Positions 49,262-58,551 of a stretch of 64,000 bases of DNA are shown here, in pieces (within the stretch, counting starts at the first letter, position 1; every line of letters begins with the position of its first letter). Origin of the DNA: Nitrosospira multiformis (GTDB taxonomy: Bacteria; Pseudomonadota; Gammaproteobacteria; Burkholderiales; Nitrosomonadaceae); NCBI GenBank assembly GCA_017306155.1, contig JAFKJB010000012.1:124001-188000 (forward strand), read 5' to 3'. A program made the position numbers and the translations under genes. The notes under the pieces are model-generated. The model did no database searches and was not told the DNA's origin. It worked only from the letters and a program-made list of their open reading frames with translations.

Positions 49262-50167
49262 TTAAAGTCCAGCCTCGTTTCGTTCAGCGCTTTGATGCTG
49301 TGCTGTTTGAACGAAACCGGATTTTCCATCAGGATGGTTTTGCAGAATATACCTGTCATGAAGGAAGTTGGTAAGCCAGCACAGGCAGTATAACAAAGCT
49401 CCAAATAAAACAATGGTTGCTCCCGACGCGGTGTTGAAAATGTAGCTCAGATACATACCCGCGACGCCGGTTATCCCGCCGATGATCAATGCATAGATCA
49501 GCATGCGGCTGAAGCAGTCGGTCATAAGGCGGGCTGTGGCTGCGGGAGCGATGAGGGTGGCAGCGATCATGGTGACACCTACAATGTTCATGGAGGCAAT
49601 GATGGTTAGGGTGAGGAGCAGCGAGAATACCAGTTGAACTCTGGCTGTCCTGATGCCGAACACTTGTGCCGTTTCCTGATCGAACGTAGAGAAGAGCAGC
49701 GGCCTGTACATCAGAAACATCGTTGTCAAGGTGGATAGGGAAACGAACCCGATGAGCAGCAGGTCTCCTTCCGTGATTCCAAGGATATTTCCGAACAGAG
49801 CTGCTTCGAAACTCTGATTGAAGGTTCGCACCTGGCTGATAATGGCAACGCCCAGCGCGAACATGGCATTCGTGACTATGCCGATAGCTGCATCCAGCTT
49901 GACCGTCCCGCTCCTGGTAATCCGGTTGATCAATAGCAACGCAAGCAGGCCCATCACCCCGGCACCGGCATAAAAATTGAGATTCAATATGAATCCAACC
50001 ACTGCTCCGCCGAACGCCGCATGGGATAGTCCGTGGCCTACGTAGCTCATCCCGCGCAGTATCACCAGGACTCCGATCAAGCCGCAGGAAGCTCCCACCA
50101 TTAGCGTTGCCAGCAAGCCATGTCGGAAAAATTCATACTCCAGCGGCTCAAGAAGAAATTCGATCAC
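49262..50167 (-). CDS. metal ABC transporter permease (ZnuB/MntB type)
   Basis: 301-residue permease of the ABC-3 family for Zn/Mn-type metals. About eight helices; VLRGMSYVGHGLSHAAFGG and AATLIAPAATARLM are diagnostic. A charged cytoplasmic tail (HDRYILQNHPDGKSG) is present. It overlaps the ATPase gene by 4 bases and is the last of a three-gene operon. Confidence 0.93.
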   Translation of the reverse strand: MIEFLLEPLEYEFFRHGLLATLMVGASCGLIGVLVILRGMSYVGHGLSHAAFGGAVVGFILNLNFYAGAGVMGLLALLLINRITRSGTVKLDAAIGIVTNAMFALGVAIISQVRTFNQSFEAALFGNILGITEGDLLLIGFVSLSTLTTMFLMYRPLLFSTFDQETAQVFGIRTARVQLVFSLLLTLTIIASMNIVGVTMIAATLIAPAATARLMTDCFSRMLIYALIIGGITGVAGMYLSYIFNTASGATIVLFGALLYCLCWLTNFLHDRYILQNHPDGKSGFVQTAQHQSAERNEAGL

Positions 50168-50988
50168 TGGTCGCCATCTGAAAAGTGAATGGGTGTGCCA
50201 TTGGCAATCAGGAAATAATCTTCATGCCTCACGATGGTGATATCGCCACCATATGTCCTGGTGAGAATGTCATTGGTAAAGATGTCGCGGGGCTTTCCCT
50301 GCGCTATCAAGCCGTTCCTGAAACATATTACCCAGGGCAGGTGTGAAGCAACGGCGTTAAGATCGTGCGTCGTGAGCAAAATGGTAATACCTTCGCTATT
50401 GATATCACCCAGCAGATGGAGCACTTCATGTTGAGCCTTGATATCGACTCCTGAGGTAGGCTCATCCAGCACCAGCAGCGCCGGGTTGTTGACCAGTGCG
50501 CGGGCGAGAAATGCGCGCTGCCGCTGCCCTCCGGAGGTATTTGATATCTGCTGCCGCAGGCAGCGGTAAATGCCCAGCCTGTGTGCCAGATCATGGACAC
50601 GCTCCCGCTCTTCTCTGCTTGGCCATGGCCATGGCCGCTTTCCAGTATAGAAGCCCATCAGGATGACCTCTTCCACGGTGACGGGAAAACGCCAATCCAC
50701 ACTTTCCAATTGTGGCACATAGCCGATGATGCCGCGCGGAATGTCGTTCAATGTCTGCCCATCCAGCAGCACAGTGCCGGAAAGGGGCGATTGTGTGCCC
50801 AGAATGGTTTTAAGCAGCGTCGTTTTGCCACATGCGGTTGGGCCCACGATTCCAGCGAATTGACCTCTGTCAATTTTCAGCGACAGGCGTTTGAAGACGA
50901 TGTGGCGTCCGTAGCCAGCCGTCACATCGCTGAGACTGATTGCGGGATGTATATGCGATTCAGTACTTGATATTGCTCGTGTCGACAT
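50164..50988 (-). CDS. metal ABC transporter ATPase
   Basis: 274-residue ABC ATPase. Walker A GPTACGKTTLLKTIL, signature NTSGGQRQRAFLARAL, Walker B LLVLDEPTSGVD and switch His in TTHDLNAV. The Walker A Thr-Ala-Cys is slightly unusual (Ala for Gly/Ser at the first position). Works with the permease and binding protein on both sides; it overlaps the latter's end. Confidence 0.93.
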   Translation of the reverse strand: MSTRAISSTESHIHPAISLSDVTAGYGRHIVFKRLSLKIDRGQFAGIVGPTACGKTTLLKTILGTQSPLSGTVLLDGQTLNDIPRGIIGYVPQLESVDWRFPVTVEEVILMGFYTGKRPWPWPSREERERVHDLAHRLGIYRCLRQQISNTSGGQRQRAFLARALVNNPALLVLDEPTSGVDIKAQHEVLHLLGDINSEGITILLTTHDLNAVASHLPWVICFRNGLIAQGKPRDIFTNDILTRTYGGDITIVRHEDYFLIANGTPIHFSDGDQ

Positions 50989-51919
50989 TTGCCATGCAAC
51001 CCGGATTGCCGCCGAGTGCTGCCGTCATTATCGTCATGTTATTCGCCATCATGCCGATGAAAGAGTTTTCCGGCGGCGGAGGCAGCGCATCATCGGAAAG
51101 CTGATCTATGAACTTGACACCTGTCTCGCGGGCGATCTGCTCCATGATCTTGCTGGGGAAAACCTCAGAGCCAAAAATAGCGGGCACGTTCTCGTTCCTG
51201 ATCTGCTTTATGATGCGGATTACCTCTCGCGGTCCGGGTTCCGAAAAATCGGAGGGCTGAACCGCCGCAATGATTTTCATCCCATAACGGGGAGCGAAAT
51301 ACGCGAAAGAATCATGGTAAGTAACGAGCTTGCGATTTTTCTCCGGAATGGTCTTTACGCAATCAAAAATTGCCTTATCCAGTTTGCGCAGCTTGCCCAG
51401 ATACACCGCTGCATTTGCAATGTATCCTTCCTTGTGTATGGGATCGAGCACGATGAGTTCATCCCGCACGACCTCGACATAACGCATCGTCAGCGCGATG
51501 TTGGGCCAGAGGTGAGGATTGGGATGGCCGCGCTCGCGGGGAAAGCTGAAATCATACTGCCAGTCTTCCTTGCGCAAGATACGGTTTCCGAGCTCGAGAA
51601 TTCGTACTCTTCCTTTCGTGATCTTTTCCGCCAGCTTCAGGGTGGGCAATTCGAGATCGAGGCCATTGGCAATAATGATATCGGCTGTTTCCAGTAGCTT
51701 TGCATCACCGGGAACCGGCTCGAAGGTGTGAGAATCGGTTCCATCGGGAACGATTCCCGTGACATTGGTGTATTCACCGCCCACATTCCGGACAATATTC
51801 GTGATGGGGGCCACGGTGGTTACAATGAAAAGCCTTCTGGCCGCATCTCCGGAATGAGCAGATAACGGTTGCGCCAACAGAAGCAATAGAAATGGGAGGG
51901 CGATCTGACGAAGCTGCAT
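50960..51919 (-). CDS. metal ABC transporter substrate-binding protein (zinc type ligands)
   Basis: 319-residue periplasmic binding protein of the ZnuA/PsaA cluster, signal peptide MQLRQIALPFLLLLLAQPLS. Putative ligands: His in DGTDSHTFEP, His in NPHLWPNI, His in TYHDSFAYFAP and Asp in LSDDALPPP. Three His plus Asp is the zinc rather than manganese pattern. The usual His-rich loop of ZnuA is absent. Divergent from nikR, so nickel or zinc could be the cargo; the ligand set favours zinc. Confidence 0.9.
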   Translation of the reverse strand: MQLRQIALPFLLLLLAQPLSAHSGDAARRLFIVTTVAPITNIVRNVGGEYTNVTGIVPDGTDSHTFEPVPGDAKLLETADIIIANGLDLELPTLKLAEKITKGRVRILELGNRILRKEDWQYDFSFPRERGHPNPHLWPNIALTMRYVEVVRDELIVLDPIHKEGYIANAAVYLGKLRKLDKAIFDCVKTIPEKNRKLVTYHDSFAYFAPRYGMKIIAAVQPSDFSEPGPREVIRIIKQIRNENVPAIFGSEVFPSKIMEQIARETGVKFIDQLSDDALPPPPENSFIGMMANNMTIMTAALGGNPGCMANVDTSNIKY

Positions 51920-52392
51920 GGCCGTTTTTTCTGTCAAGGGGAAGTGGCAAATGGCGATGGATATTTCCGCTTCTGCCGGAAATCGACTATCCTTGAATGT
52001 GCCTGTAGAGGCTACCATCAATCCAGTTCCAGGGATGTAGGGAAATCCTGACAAAGGCTTCATTTGTTCCTACGGGTTATTTCGACATCCCCTGACAGAC
52101 ATGCGCGTTATTCGGACGTATTTTTAACCGGATAGCGGTTTCCCTGGCTTTCGTCCGCAGGTATTACAAATCTACAATATTCCTATCATTTTCTTTATTG
52201 CGGTTCGAGCTTCCCATAAGGAAGCCGGGTATTTCGAGTATTAATGGCTGGAAAATCCGGTGAATCCGAGGCGGTGTTGCGACAAGCATCCTATCGAAAG
52301 TCGCTCTTTCCGAATCAATCGGATCGGAAATTATTAAAGATCAGCATACTGCTGATGCACCTATCGAACTACTGAATATCTGGAGCCAGGCA
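51920..52392. other. divergent regulatory region, metal transporter and nikR
   Basis: About 470 bases. Both flanking transcripts start here, so NikR operators may be present, but no clear GTATGA-N16-TCATAC-like site was found by eye. A catcagtatgctgatc-type imperfect palindrome lies at 52341-52356. No gene seen. Confidence 0.45.
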
Positions 52393-52854
52393 ATGGAACG
52401 TCTTACCATCTCACTGAATGATCAGCTTGCCAAGCAATTCGAATCCGCAATGCACAAGCTGGGTTACTTCAACCGGTCCGAAGCTGTTCGCGATTTGATA
52501 CGAAACATGATCGAAACCACGCGGCAGGAAGAACATGCTGATGGATACTGTATTGCAACGCTCAGCTATATTTATAATCATCACGAACGCGAGCTGGCGC
52601 GCTGTGTTACTTCAACACTACATAATCATCACAACCTTACCCTATCCACCATGCATGTGCATATGGATCACGATAATTGCCTGGAAGTGACCATTCTGAG
52701 GGGTACGATCAGGAGTGTGAAAAATTTTGCCAATCTCGTTACCGCTACACCGGGAGTGCGGCATGGCAAGTTGCATCTTCTACCAATAGAAATCGTGCAG
52801 GAGCACGATTTTCATGAATCCGAGGCGCATGTTCATAGCAGCCCTCTTACCTGA
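52393..52854 (+). CDS. nikR: nickel-responsive regulator NikR
   Basis: 153-residue ribbon-helix-helix metalloregulator. N terminus MERLTISLNDQLAKQFESAM is the DNA-binding part. Nickel ligands H77, H88, H90 and C96 (in HNHHNLTLSTMHVHMDHDNC) match E. coli NikR with a one-residue offset. A His-rich tail ends the protein. It lies between a metal ABC operon and a TonB receptor, with the urease operon 7 kb away; it likely controls nickel supply. Confidence 0.95.
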   Translation: MERLTISLNDQLAKQFESAMHKLGYFNRSEAVRDLIRNMIETTRQEEHADGYCIATLSYIYNHHERELARCVTSTLHNHHNLTLSTMHVHMDHDNCLEVTILRGTIRSVKNFANLVTATPGVRHGKLHLLPIEIVQEHDFHESEAHVHSSPLT

Positions 52855-52988
52855 CAGGAGGAGTTGCTGGGTTAGGCTCAGGACCCATTGATTGAGATAG
52901 AAGGGTATTGCCTGATGAGATCAGAACGATTAGCCATTGGATCGAGCAAAACACGCAAGATCAACTCGTTTCGTCTCTTTCATAACTT

Positions 52989-55325
52989 TTAAAACTGATA
53001 TGTCAGATTGGCACGATACATACGCGATTCAATCGGGTGGAAGACAAGACCATCCCTCGCCATGGCCGATGGACTCGTTTGGTATCCGTAGTAGTATGCG
53101 ATATCGAAGTTTTTAGCATTGAACAGATTCAATACATCGAGTTGGATTTTGAATCTTTTGGCCAGCTCATATCCGGTTGAGAGATTGACGATCGTTGTGC
53201 TGTAGGGTTTGACAGGATTGTTGGTATCCACCGATACATTGCCGAAATGGCGCAGACGAAGCGTGGCAAACAGGTTATGGGGCAGATTCAAGGTAGCGCC
53301 TGCGCTTATAGTGCGTCCCACAGCATTGGGAATGTGAAATCCATACGCCTGATTTGCAGGATCGCTAGCCTGATTCAGTTGAGCCTGATCATAGCGTGCA
53401 TGAGTAAATGAGAAATCAGCGTCGAGGATCAGCCATTTGGAGGGTCTGTAAAAATTGGCCCACTCAATACCGTAGCGGGTACTGGCGCCACTCGTTTCCG
53501 TGGTGCCGGCATCTCCGCTAAATACAAGTTCCGATGCCGAATGCAAATACCAGATTGCCAGGGTGGACTTTAAACCTTCGATAGCTTCAGTACGGAAACC
53601 CACCTCCGCGCCTTTCGCACGCACAAGGCCATTGGCGGCCAATTGAGGCGCAAAATTATTGTTGCCGATTTGATTGGTATTTACAGTCGCGGTGACGCCG
53701 CGAGCATCGTTGGAATGGTAACCTTCACCGATATTAAAATAAATCTCGCTGTTATACCAGGGTCCTAGAATAACGCTGAGCTTGGGACTCACCAGTCCAT
53801 CGGTCTTGTTGCCGGAATTTTGGGGAACGGTATAGGCATGTACATTGAAATTGAAGATGTCGCCACGTAGACCTGCAATAGTCCTGAGTTTGGGCAACCA
53901 GAATGTCTGATTTTGCAGATACAAACCGATACTGGTTTCTGTGACCTGATCCCTGCTTACATTGTGATAAACGACTCCCCGATTGGAATTATTCAGCAAT
54001 ACACGGTTCAAATCATTGCGGACCTGAATACCAAGCGTATTCTCCATGTCGAAACCAGCTATGTTGCTTAGCCAGCTTTGCTGTGCCCTGCCACCAAAGT
54101 AAATGCGGGACTCTCTTTGATTCACCTGGTCGCTGGGAATTATTCCGCCAGGAAGCACTATGTTGTCGGCGACCGAGTTGATGAAGCCACTGAAATCGGA
54201 CGTGAGATCGAGACTGTACTTGACCAGATAAAATGAAGCCTCTCGGCGGTAGTTCTTTTCTTTTTGCCACCACTTACCATGAAGCGTATAGCGTCCGGTT
54301 TCTCCATTGTCGGTGGGATCTATGTTCCCAAAGCGGCTAATAAGACCTTCATTTACCGCAAATAGCGGAATCTGATTGGTCGGACGCCATTTTGCGTGAT
54401 ACGCGTGAACTCCGATACTTGCGCCCCAATTACCCTTGTCGACACTGTACTTGAGCATGCCGTTGAATTTGAGAGCATGTTCAGGCAACACCCAAGGACC
54501 GTTATACGTATTCACGTCGATGGCGTAGAGCACATCGCCACTTCCTATCCTGTTTGAATTTGCCGCCACTCCTCGGTAAAAGCCGAAAGAACCGCCGGTG
54601 AACTTGGCAAAACCTTGGGGAAGCGAGTTGAAGGTAGTAATCTTGGCATGGCCAGCCGCGGAAAAATCTCCCTGATCTGCATAATAGGGTCCCTTTCCAT
54701 ATTGAACATTATCTACCAATTCCGGGATCAGGCCATTGAGATCCATATAACCCTGACCATGAGCATGGCTGGGCAGATTGATTGGTACCCCGTCAATAAA
54801 CGTGGCGAAATCGGTACCATGATCGAGGTTGAATCCGCGCAGAAAATATTGGTTGGCTTTTCCATCGCCGCTATGCTGAGTGGCAATCATGCCGGGAATG
54901 AACTCTACCACTTCGGCGACGCGTGACAGTGCACGATTTTTAATCTGCGCCTGACCAATGAATCCTTGAGATGCAGATTGAGCTTCGCCAACAAGACTAG
55001 TCCCGCGCTCTTTGCCTAGTACCACCACTTCCTTGAGCTTGACCACAGGTTCCGCGGTTGCCTGGTTGTTCCGCAGTTTATCCGGACGCATGGCATCCTG
55101 CGAGACGGTATCGGCGAGTTGAACAGTAGCAGATGAATCCTGTTTCTCTACTGGATCAACGCGCTCAGGCAGCATGCTGGATTTTACCGATGCATCTGGA
55201 ACTTCTTGCGCATAAACGTTGGTTCCGCTCGGGGAAAAAACCAGCAATGGTACGAGGATAGGCAGGGTTGATATCCCGGTGTTACGCCAGGATGATATTC
55301 GCAACATTCTGCTGCGCCAAAGCAA
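52989..55325 (-). CDS. TonB-dependent outer-membrane receptor
   Basis: 778-residue receptor. Signal peptide about 1-38 (ending NVYAQE), then a TonB-box-like stretch and the plug domain (GQAQIKNRALSRVAEVVEFI), followed by the beta-barrel to a terminal YQF-type Phe. The start may be the second Met (MLRISSWR). Long N-terminal extension before the plug. Neighbouring NikR suggests a metal chelate as cargo, but siderophore uptake is equally possible. Confidence 0.9.
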   Translation of the reverse strand: MLWRSRMLRISSWRNTGISTLPILVPLLVFSPSGTNVYAQEVPDASVKSSMLPERVDPVEKQDSSATVQLADTVSQDAMRPDKLRNNQATAEPVVKLKEVVVLGKERGTSLVGEAQSASQGFIGQAQIKNRALSRVAEVVEFIPGMIATQHSGDGKANQYFLRGFNLDHGTDFATFIDGVPINLPSHAHGQGYMDLNGLIPELVDNVQYGKGPYYADQGDFSAAGHAKITTFNSLPQGFAKFTGGSFGFYRGVAANSNRIGSGDVLYAIDVNTYNGPWVLPEHALKFNGMLKYSVDKGNWGASIGVHAYHAKWRPTNQIPLFAVNEGLISRFGNIDPTDNGETGRYTLHGKWWQKEKNYRREASFYLVKYSLDLTSDFSGFINSVADNIVLPGGIIPSDQVNQRESRIYFGGRAQQSWLSNIAGFDMENTLGIQVRNDLNRVLLNNSNRGVVYHNVSRDQVTETSIGLYLQNQTFWLPKLRTIAGLRGDIFNFNVHAYTVPQNSGNKTDGLVSPKLSVILGPWYNSEIYFNIGEGYHSNDARGVTATVNTNQIGNNNFAPQLAANGLVRAKGAEVGFRTEAIEGLKSTLAIWYLHSASELVFSGDAGTTETSGASTRYGIEWANFYRPSKWLILDADFSFTHARYDQAQLNQASDPANQAYGFHIPNAVGRTISAGATLNLPHNLFATLRLRHFGNVSVDTNNPVKPYSTTIVNLSTGYELAKRFKIQLDVLNLFNAKNFDIAYYYGYQTSPSAMARDGLVFHPIESRMYRANLTYQF

Positions 55326-55588
55326 AAGAAGTTGTAGACATCATGAGGAAGATTATGGGAAAGAAAATAGCGAGGATATGGATTTTCGCTAAAAGTACAT
55401 GCAAATAATGCGCATGTCTGTCGGGGAGTGCCGAAATGGCCAGTAGGAAACAAGTGAAGCCTCCGTCAGGATTTCCCTACATCATCACAAATGTAAGCCT
55501 CCTTAGCCCCCTAGGCACTGCTGATGGTGGAAGCCTCTTTCAGCTTGATCAGTGAACCAGGGCGGTGCCGAAGAGATTTCGGGAATTC

Positions 55589-56224
55589 CTATTCGAGCAG
55601 CTTATGCTCCGCCACGTAGCGGATCAGTTGCGCGTTGTTCTGCATGCCCATTTTTTCGAGGACGCGGGCTCGGTAGGTACTGATCGTTTTCGCGCTCAGT
55701 TTCAGCTTCTGGGAGATTTCGGTCAAGGATATTCCGACGGCGATGAGCTTGAGAACGTCGAACTCGCGATTGGAAAGGGTGGAGTGGCGTGGCATGGTGG
55801 AGGAGGGGCCCAGGCCGAACAGAAGTTTCTCGGCCAGTTTCGGATCTATGTATCTTCCCCCGTGTGCCAGCCGGCGGATTACCGATATCAGCAGGTCAGT
55901 CGGACTGTTTTTTGTCAGATAGGCTGAAGTGCCAGCGCGTATCGCACGAATGGCGTACTCATCCTCATGATATGTGCTGAGCATCAGTACGCGATGCTTC
56001 GGATCCTCGTCCATGATCCGTTTGAGCACTTCGAGCCCGCTCATTCCCGGCATGCTGACGTCAAGCAAGGCGACATCCCATCCCCCCAGGCGCATTTTTT
56101 TCAAAGCATCAAGCCCATCGGTAGCTTCACCGACAACCACGATATCGGCTGTTTCGGCAAGAATGCGCCTCAGTCCGTCGCGGAAAAGGCGGTGGTCATC
56201 CGCCAGAAAAGTCTTAATGATCAA
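55589..56224 (-). CDS. NarL/LuxR-type response regulator
   Basis: 211-residue regulator. Receiver domain with phospho-acceptor D55 in VALLDVSMPG, preceded by the acidic pair ADD (9-10). C-terminal LuxR-type helix-turn-helix in LSNREFDVLKLIAVGISLTE. It overlaps the sensor kinase by 4 bases, so the pair is a two-component system. Target genes unknown; the divergent porin gene is one candidate. Confidence 0.93.
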   Translation of the reverse strand: MIIKTFLADDHRLFRDGLRRILAETADIVVVGEATDGLDALKKMRLGGWDVALLDVSMPGMSGLEVLKRIMDEDPKHRVLMLSTYHEDEYAIRAIRAGTSAYLTKNSPTDLLISVIRRLAHGGRYIDPKLAEKLLFGLGPSSTMPRHSTLSNREFDVLKLIAVGISLTEISQKLKLSAKTISTYRARVLEKMGMQNNAQLIRYVAEHKLLE

Positions 56225-58299
56225 GCGCGCTCTCCTGAAAACTTTGGGAAGATATCTGCATCTGACTCGAGGCTCTCCACAGTAATGGAGTCACAAAGGC
56301 TGGGTGCAATGTCAGAGGCAGCGCGATCATTCAAGCGCCCGTTTCGCCTCACCGGGATGGATACGCACACAGAAGTCCCCTGACCCGGCACACTTGTGAT
56401 ATTGATATCGCCTGCAAGCGCTGCTGCCCGTTCGCGCATTCCGACCAATCCAAACGACTTCTTTCTTTTTGCACTCTCAAGGTCGAATCCTCTGCCATTG
56501 TCGCAAACTTCAACAATGACGTTGCCTTCTCCCCGGGATACCCTGATCTCCACACGTCTTGCGCCCGAATGTCGCGTCACATTCGTCAGCGATTCCTGGA
56601 CAATACGGAATATCGCAACGATCTGGTCTTCATCCAGATTCACCGGTTCCTCGGCCATTCGCAACTCACAGCTTATGCCGGTATGTTTCCTGAACTCGCT
56701 GGTCAGTTTTGCAAGAGTCGACTCGATTCCCAATCCGGGCGAAGCAGGACGCAAATGTTCCGCCACATCACGCACACTCTGGTTTGCTCTTTCGACAAGT
56801 TCGGCCATATTGTGTCTGATGGTTTCCAGTCGTTCGTTGCCATGATCCTTCACACTCTTCAACAGCGAGATTTCCAGGTGTAGCGCTGCCAGAAGCTGGC
56901 CGAGTTCATCATGGATCTCGCGCGCAATATATTTGCGATCTTCCTCCCGCATCCGCTCGAGGTGAGCGGTAAATTCTCGTATTGCTGCATCGCGTACCCG
57001 AAGCTCCTGCTCTATCAGGACTTGTGCCTCGGCCTGTTGATGCTCCAGCCAGCGTCCCAGGTCATCCCCGATCACGTTGATCAGATTCTGTTCCTCCGGC
57101 AGCAGAAAAAACCGGTCCTCGCGATAAAACAGTTTTATCCAGCCACGTGCCTCACCGTAGACCATGATCTCTTTCTGCAATTCATGCTTGTGATTTCTGG
57201 GCCACGGATCGGATATAAATTCCTTGCCATCCAGTTCGATCTTGACGCTGGCAAGATGCGGAAACTGCATTGCCGTGATGAGTTCAGTCGAGATTGTGCT
57301 GCATACTTCCTTCAGCGATGAGGATTCCATACCCCGCCTGATCGAATAAAAGCAGTTTATTTCCTTCAGACGCTCGCGCAGCGATCCCTCGACTTGCCTG
57401 AGCTTGGTAATCTCATTTTCAATGGCTTCCGCCATGGAATTGAAGCCTGTCCCCAGCTCGGCGATTTCGTTGCGGGCGGAAATATCACAACGGGTTGAAT
57501 AATTGCCTTGCGCAATGCCGCTTACCTGGCGCCTGAGAGAATCGAGGGGGCGCAGAATATTGCGGCGTGTATAAAAAGTTGCAAGAGCCGCAAAGAACAG
57601 CGCAATGCTCAGCACGACCAGTATCAGCAGGATTTGCTGCTCGAACTTGAGCTGCAGATTGCTGAGCGTGGCACGGGTGCGCATGTCCAGCTCGAGCATG
57701 AACTGGTTGATGGGCGCCATGATTCTGATTTTCTCAGCCTCATAACGCTTGCCGAACAAGAGATCGATTGCAAAATTGCGCCGGGGAGGACATGGCACAT
57801 TGAAATTCCCCTCCTGATCTTCGCACAGCCCTTTCACGGCGGCGAATGCCTGTTTTTCCAGATTGACGAGGTTGTCCGAGTTTTCCTGCGACTGCCGCAG
57901 CAGATTGAGTTCCCGTTCACTGAAACCTTCGCGGCGCATCAGTTCCATGAGGGAAACCGCATTTCCCTGTGCACCCGTGGCATCGGTATTTTCCAGGTGA
58001 GCATAGGCAATCGGGTAATCCCGGGGGCGCGGTCGTACGCCATTTCGGATGTCGAGTATTGCAAAAAAATTGTGTTCGTAAGCGGGATCGCCTGTTACCG
58101 CGTAGGTGCGAGCCATCCTGGTCAGATCCTCGGAACTTCGAAACAGCTCATTTGCCAGTTGTAGAGACCGGTGCTTCTGGCGCTCTGCCTCGGTAACGTC
58201 ATCCAGCGTGTTTAACGCCCGAGAAGAAAGAAGTATGAGGACGGTGAGCACAAGCAGGATGGAAGCGAGATAAAAATTCGTGAAAAGGCCGATTCTCAT
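56221..58299 (-). CDS. sensor histidine kinase (NarX/HisKA_3 type)
   Basis: 692-residue membrane kinase. N-terminal helix (FYLASILLVLTVLILLSS), periplasmic sensor of about 190 residues, second helix (ILLILVVLSIALFFAALATF), HAMP, then a GAF-like region, coiled segment, HisKA_3 phospho-acceptor in REIHDELGQLLAALHLE and HATPase with DNGRGFDLES. The periplasmic part includes CEDQEGNFNVPCPPRRN with two Cys. Acts with the response regulator downstream; ligand unknown. Confidence 0.92.
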   Translation of the reverse strand: MRIGLFTNFYLASILLVLTVLILLSSRALNTLDDVTEAERQKHRSLQLANELFRSSEDLTRMARTYAVTGDPAYEHNFFAILDIRNGVRPRPRDYPIAYAHLENTDATGAQGNAVSLMELMRREGFSERELNLLRQSQENSDNLVNLEKQAFAAVKGLCEDQEGNFNVPCPPRRNFAIDLLFGKRYEAEKIRIMAPINQFMLELDMRTRATLSNLQLKFEQQILLILVVLSIALFFAALATFYTRRNILRPLDSLRRQVSGIAQGNYSTRCDISARNEIAELGTGFNSMAEAIENEITKLRQVEGSLRERLKEINCFYSIRRGMESSSLKEVCSTISTELITAMQFPHLASVKIELDGKEFISDPWPRNHKHELQKEIMVYGEARGWIKLFYREDRFFLLPEEQNLINVIGDDLGRWLEHQQAEAQVLIEQELRVRDAAIREFTAHLERMREEDRKYIAREIHDELGQLLAALHLEISLLKSVKDHGNERLETIRHNMAELVERANQSVRDVAEHLRPASPGLGIESTLAKLTSEFRKHTGISCELRMAEEPVNLDEDQIVAIFRIVQESLTNVTRHSGARRVEIRVSRGEGNVIVEVCDNGRGFDLESAKRKKSFGLVGMRERAAALAGDINITSVPGQGTSVCVSIPVRRNGRLNDRAASDIAPSLCDSITVESLESDADIFPKFSGERA

Positions 58300-58551
58300 G
58301 TTTTTTCTATATGCTCTGGCTTATCAAATCGAGTTTTTTCCTCTCTCGCTTCTCATCAACCCTGTCTGCTTCGAAGCCTGTCCGCACTGCTGCGCTTGCA
58401 GTCAGCGTCGAGCTGTAATAAATATCAGGAAATCTTCATACACGAAATTAATGAACTGTGGATATTTTCTAATGATCAATACTAAAAATTCCCGCATTAT
58501 TGTGCAACTCGATTCTTATCGAGTGACGATCATAAAAATAAATTTTTGGTA

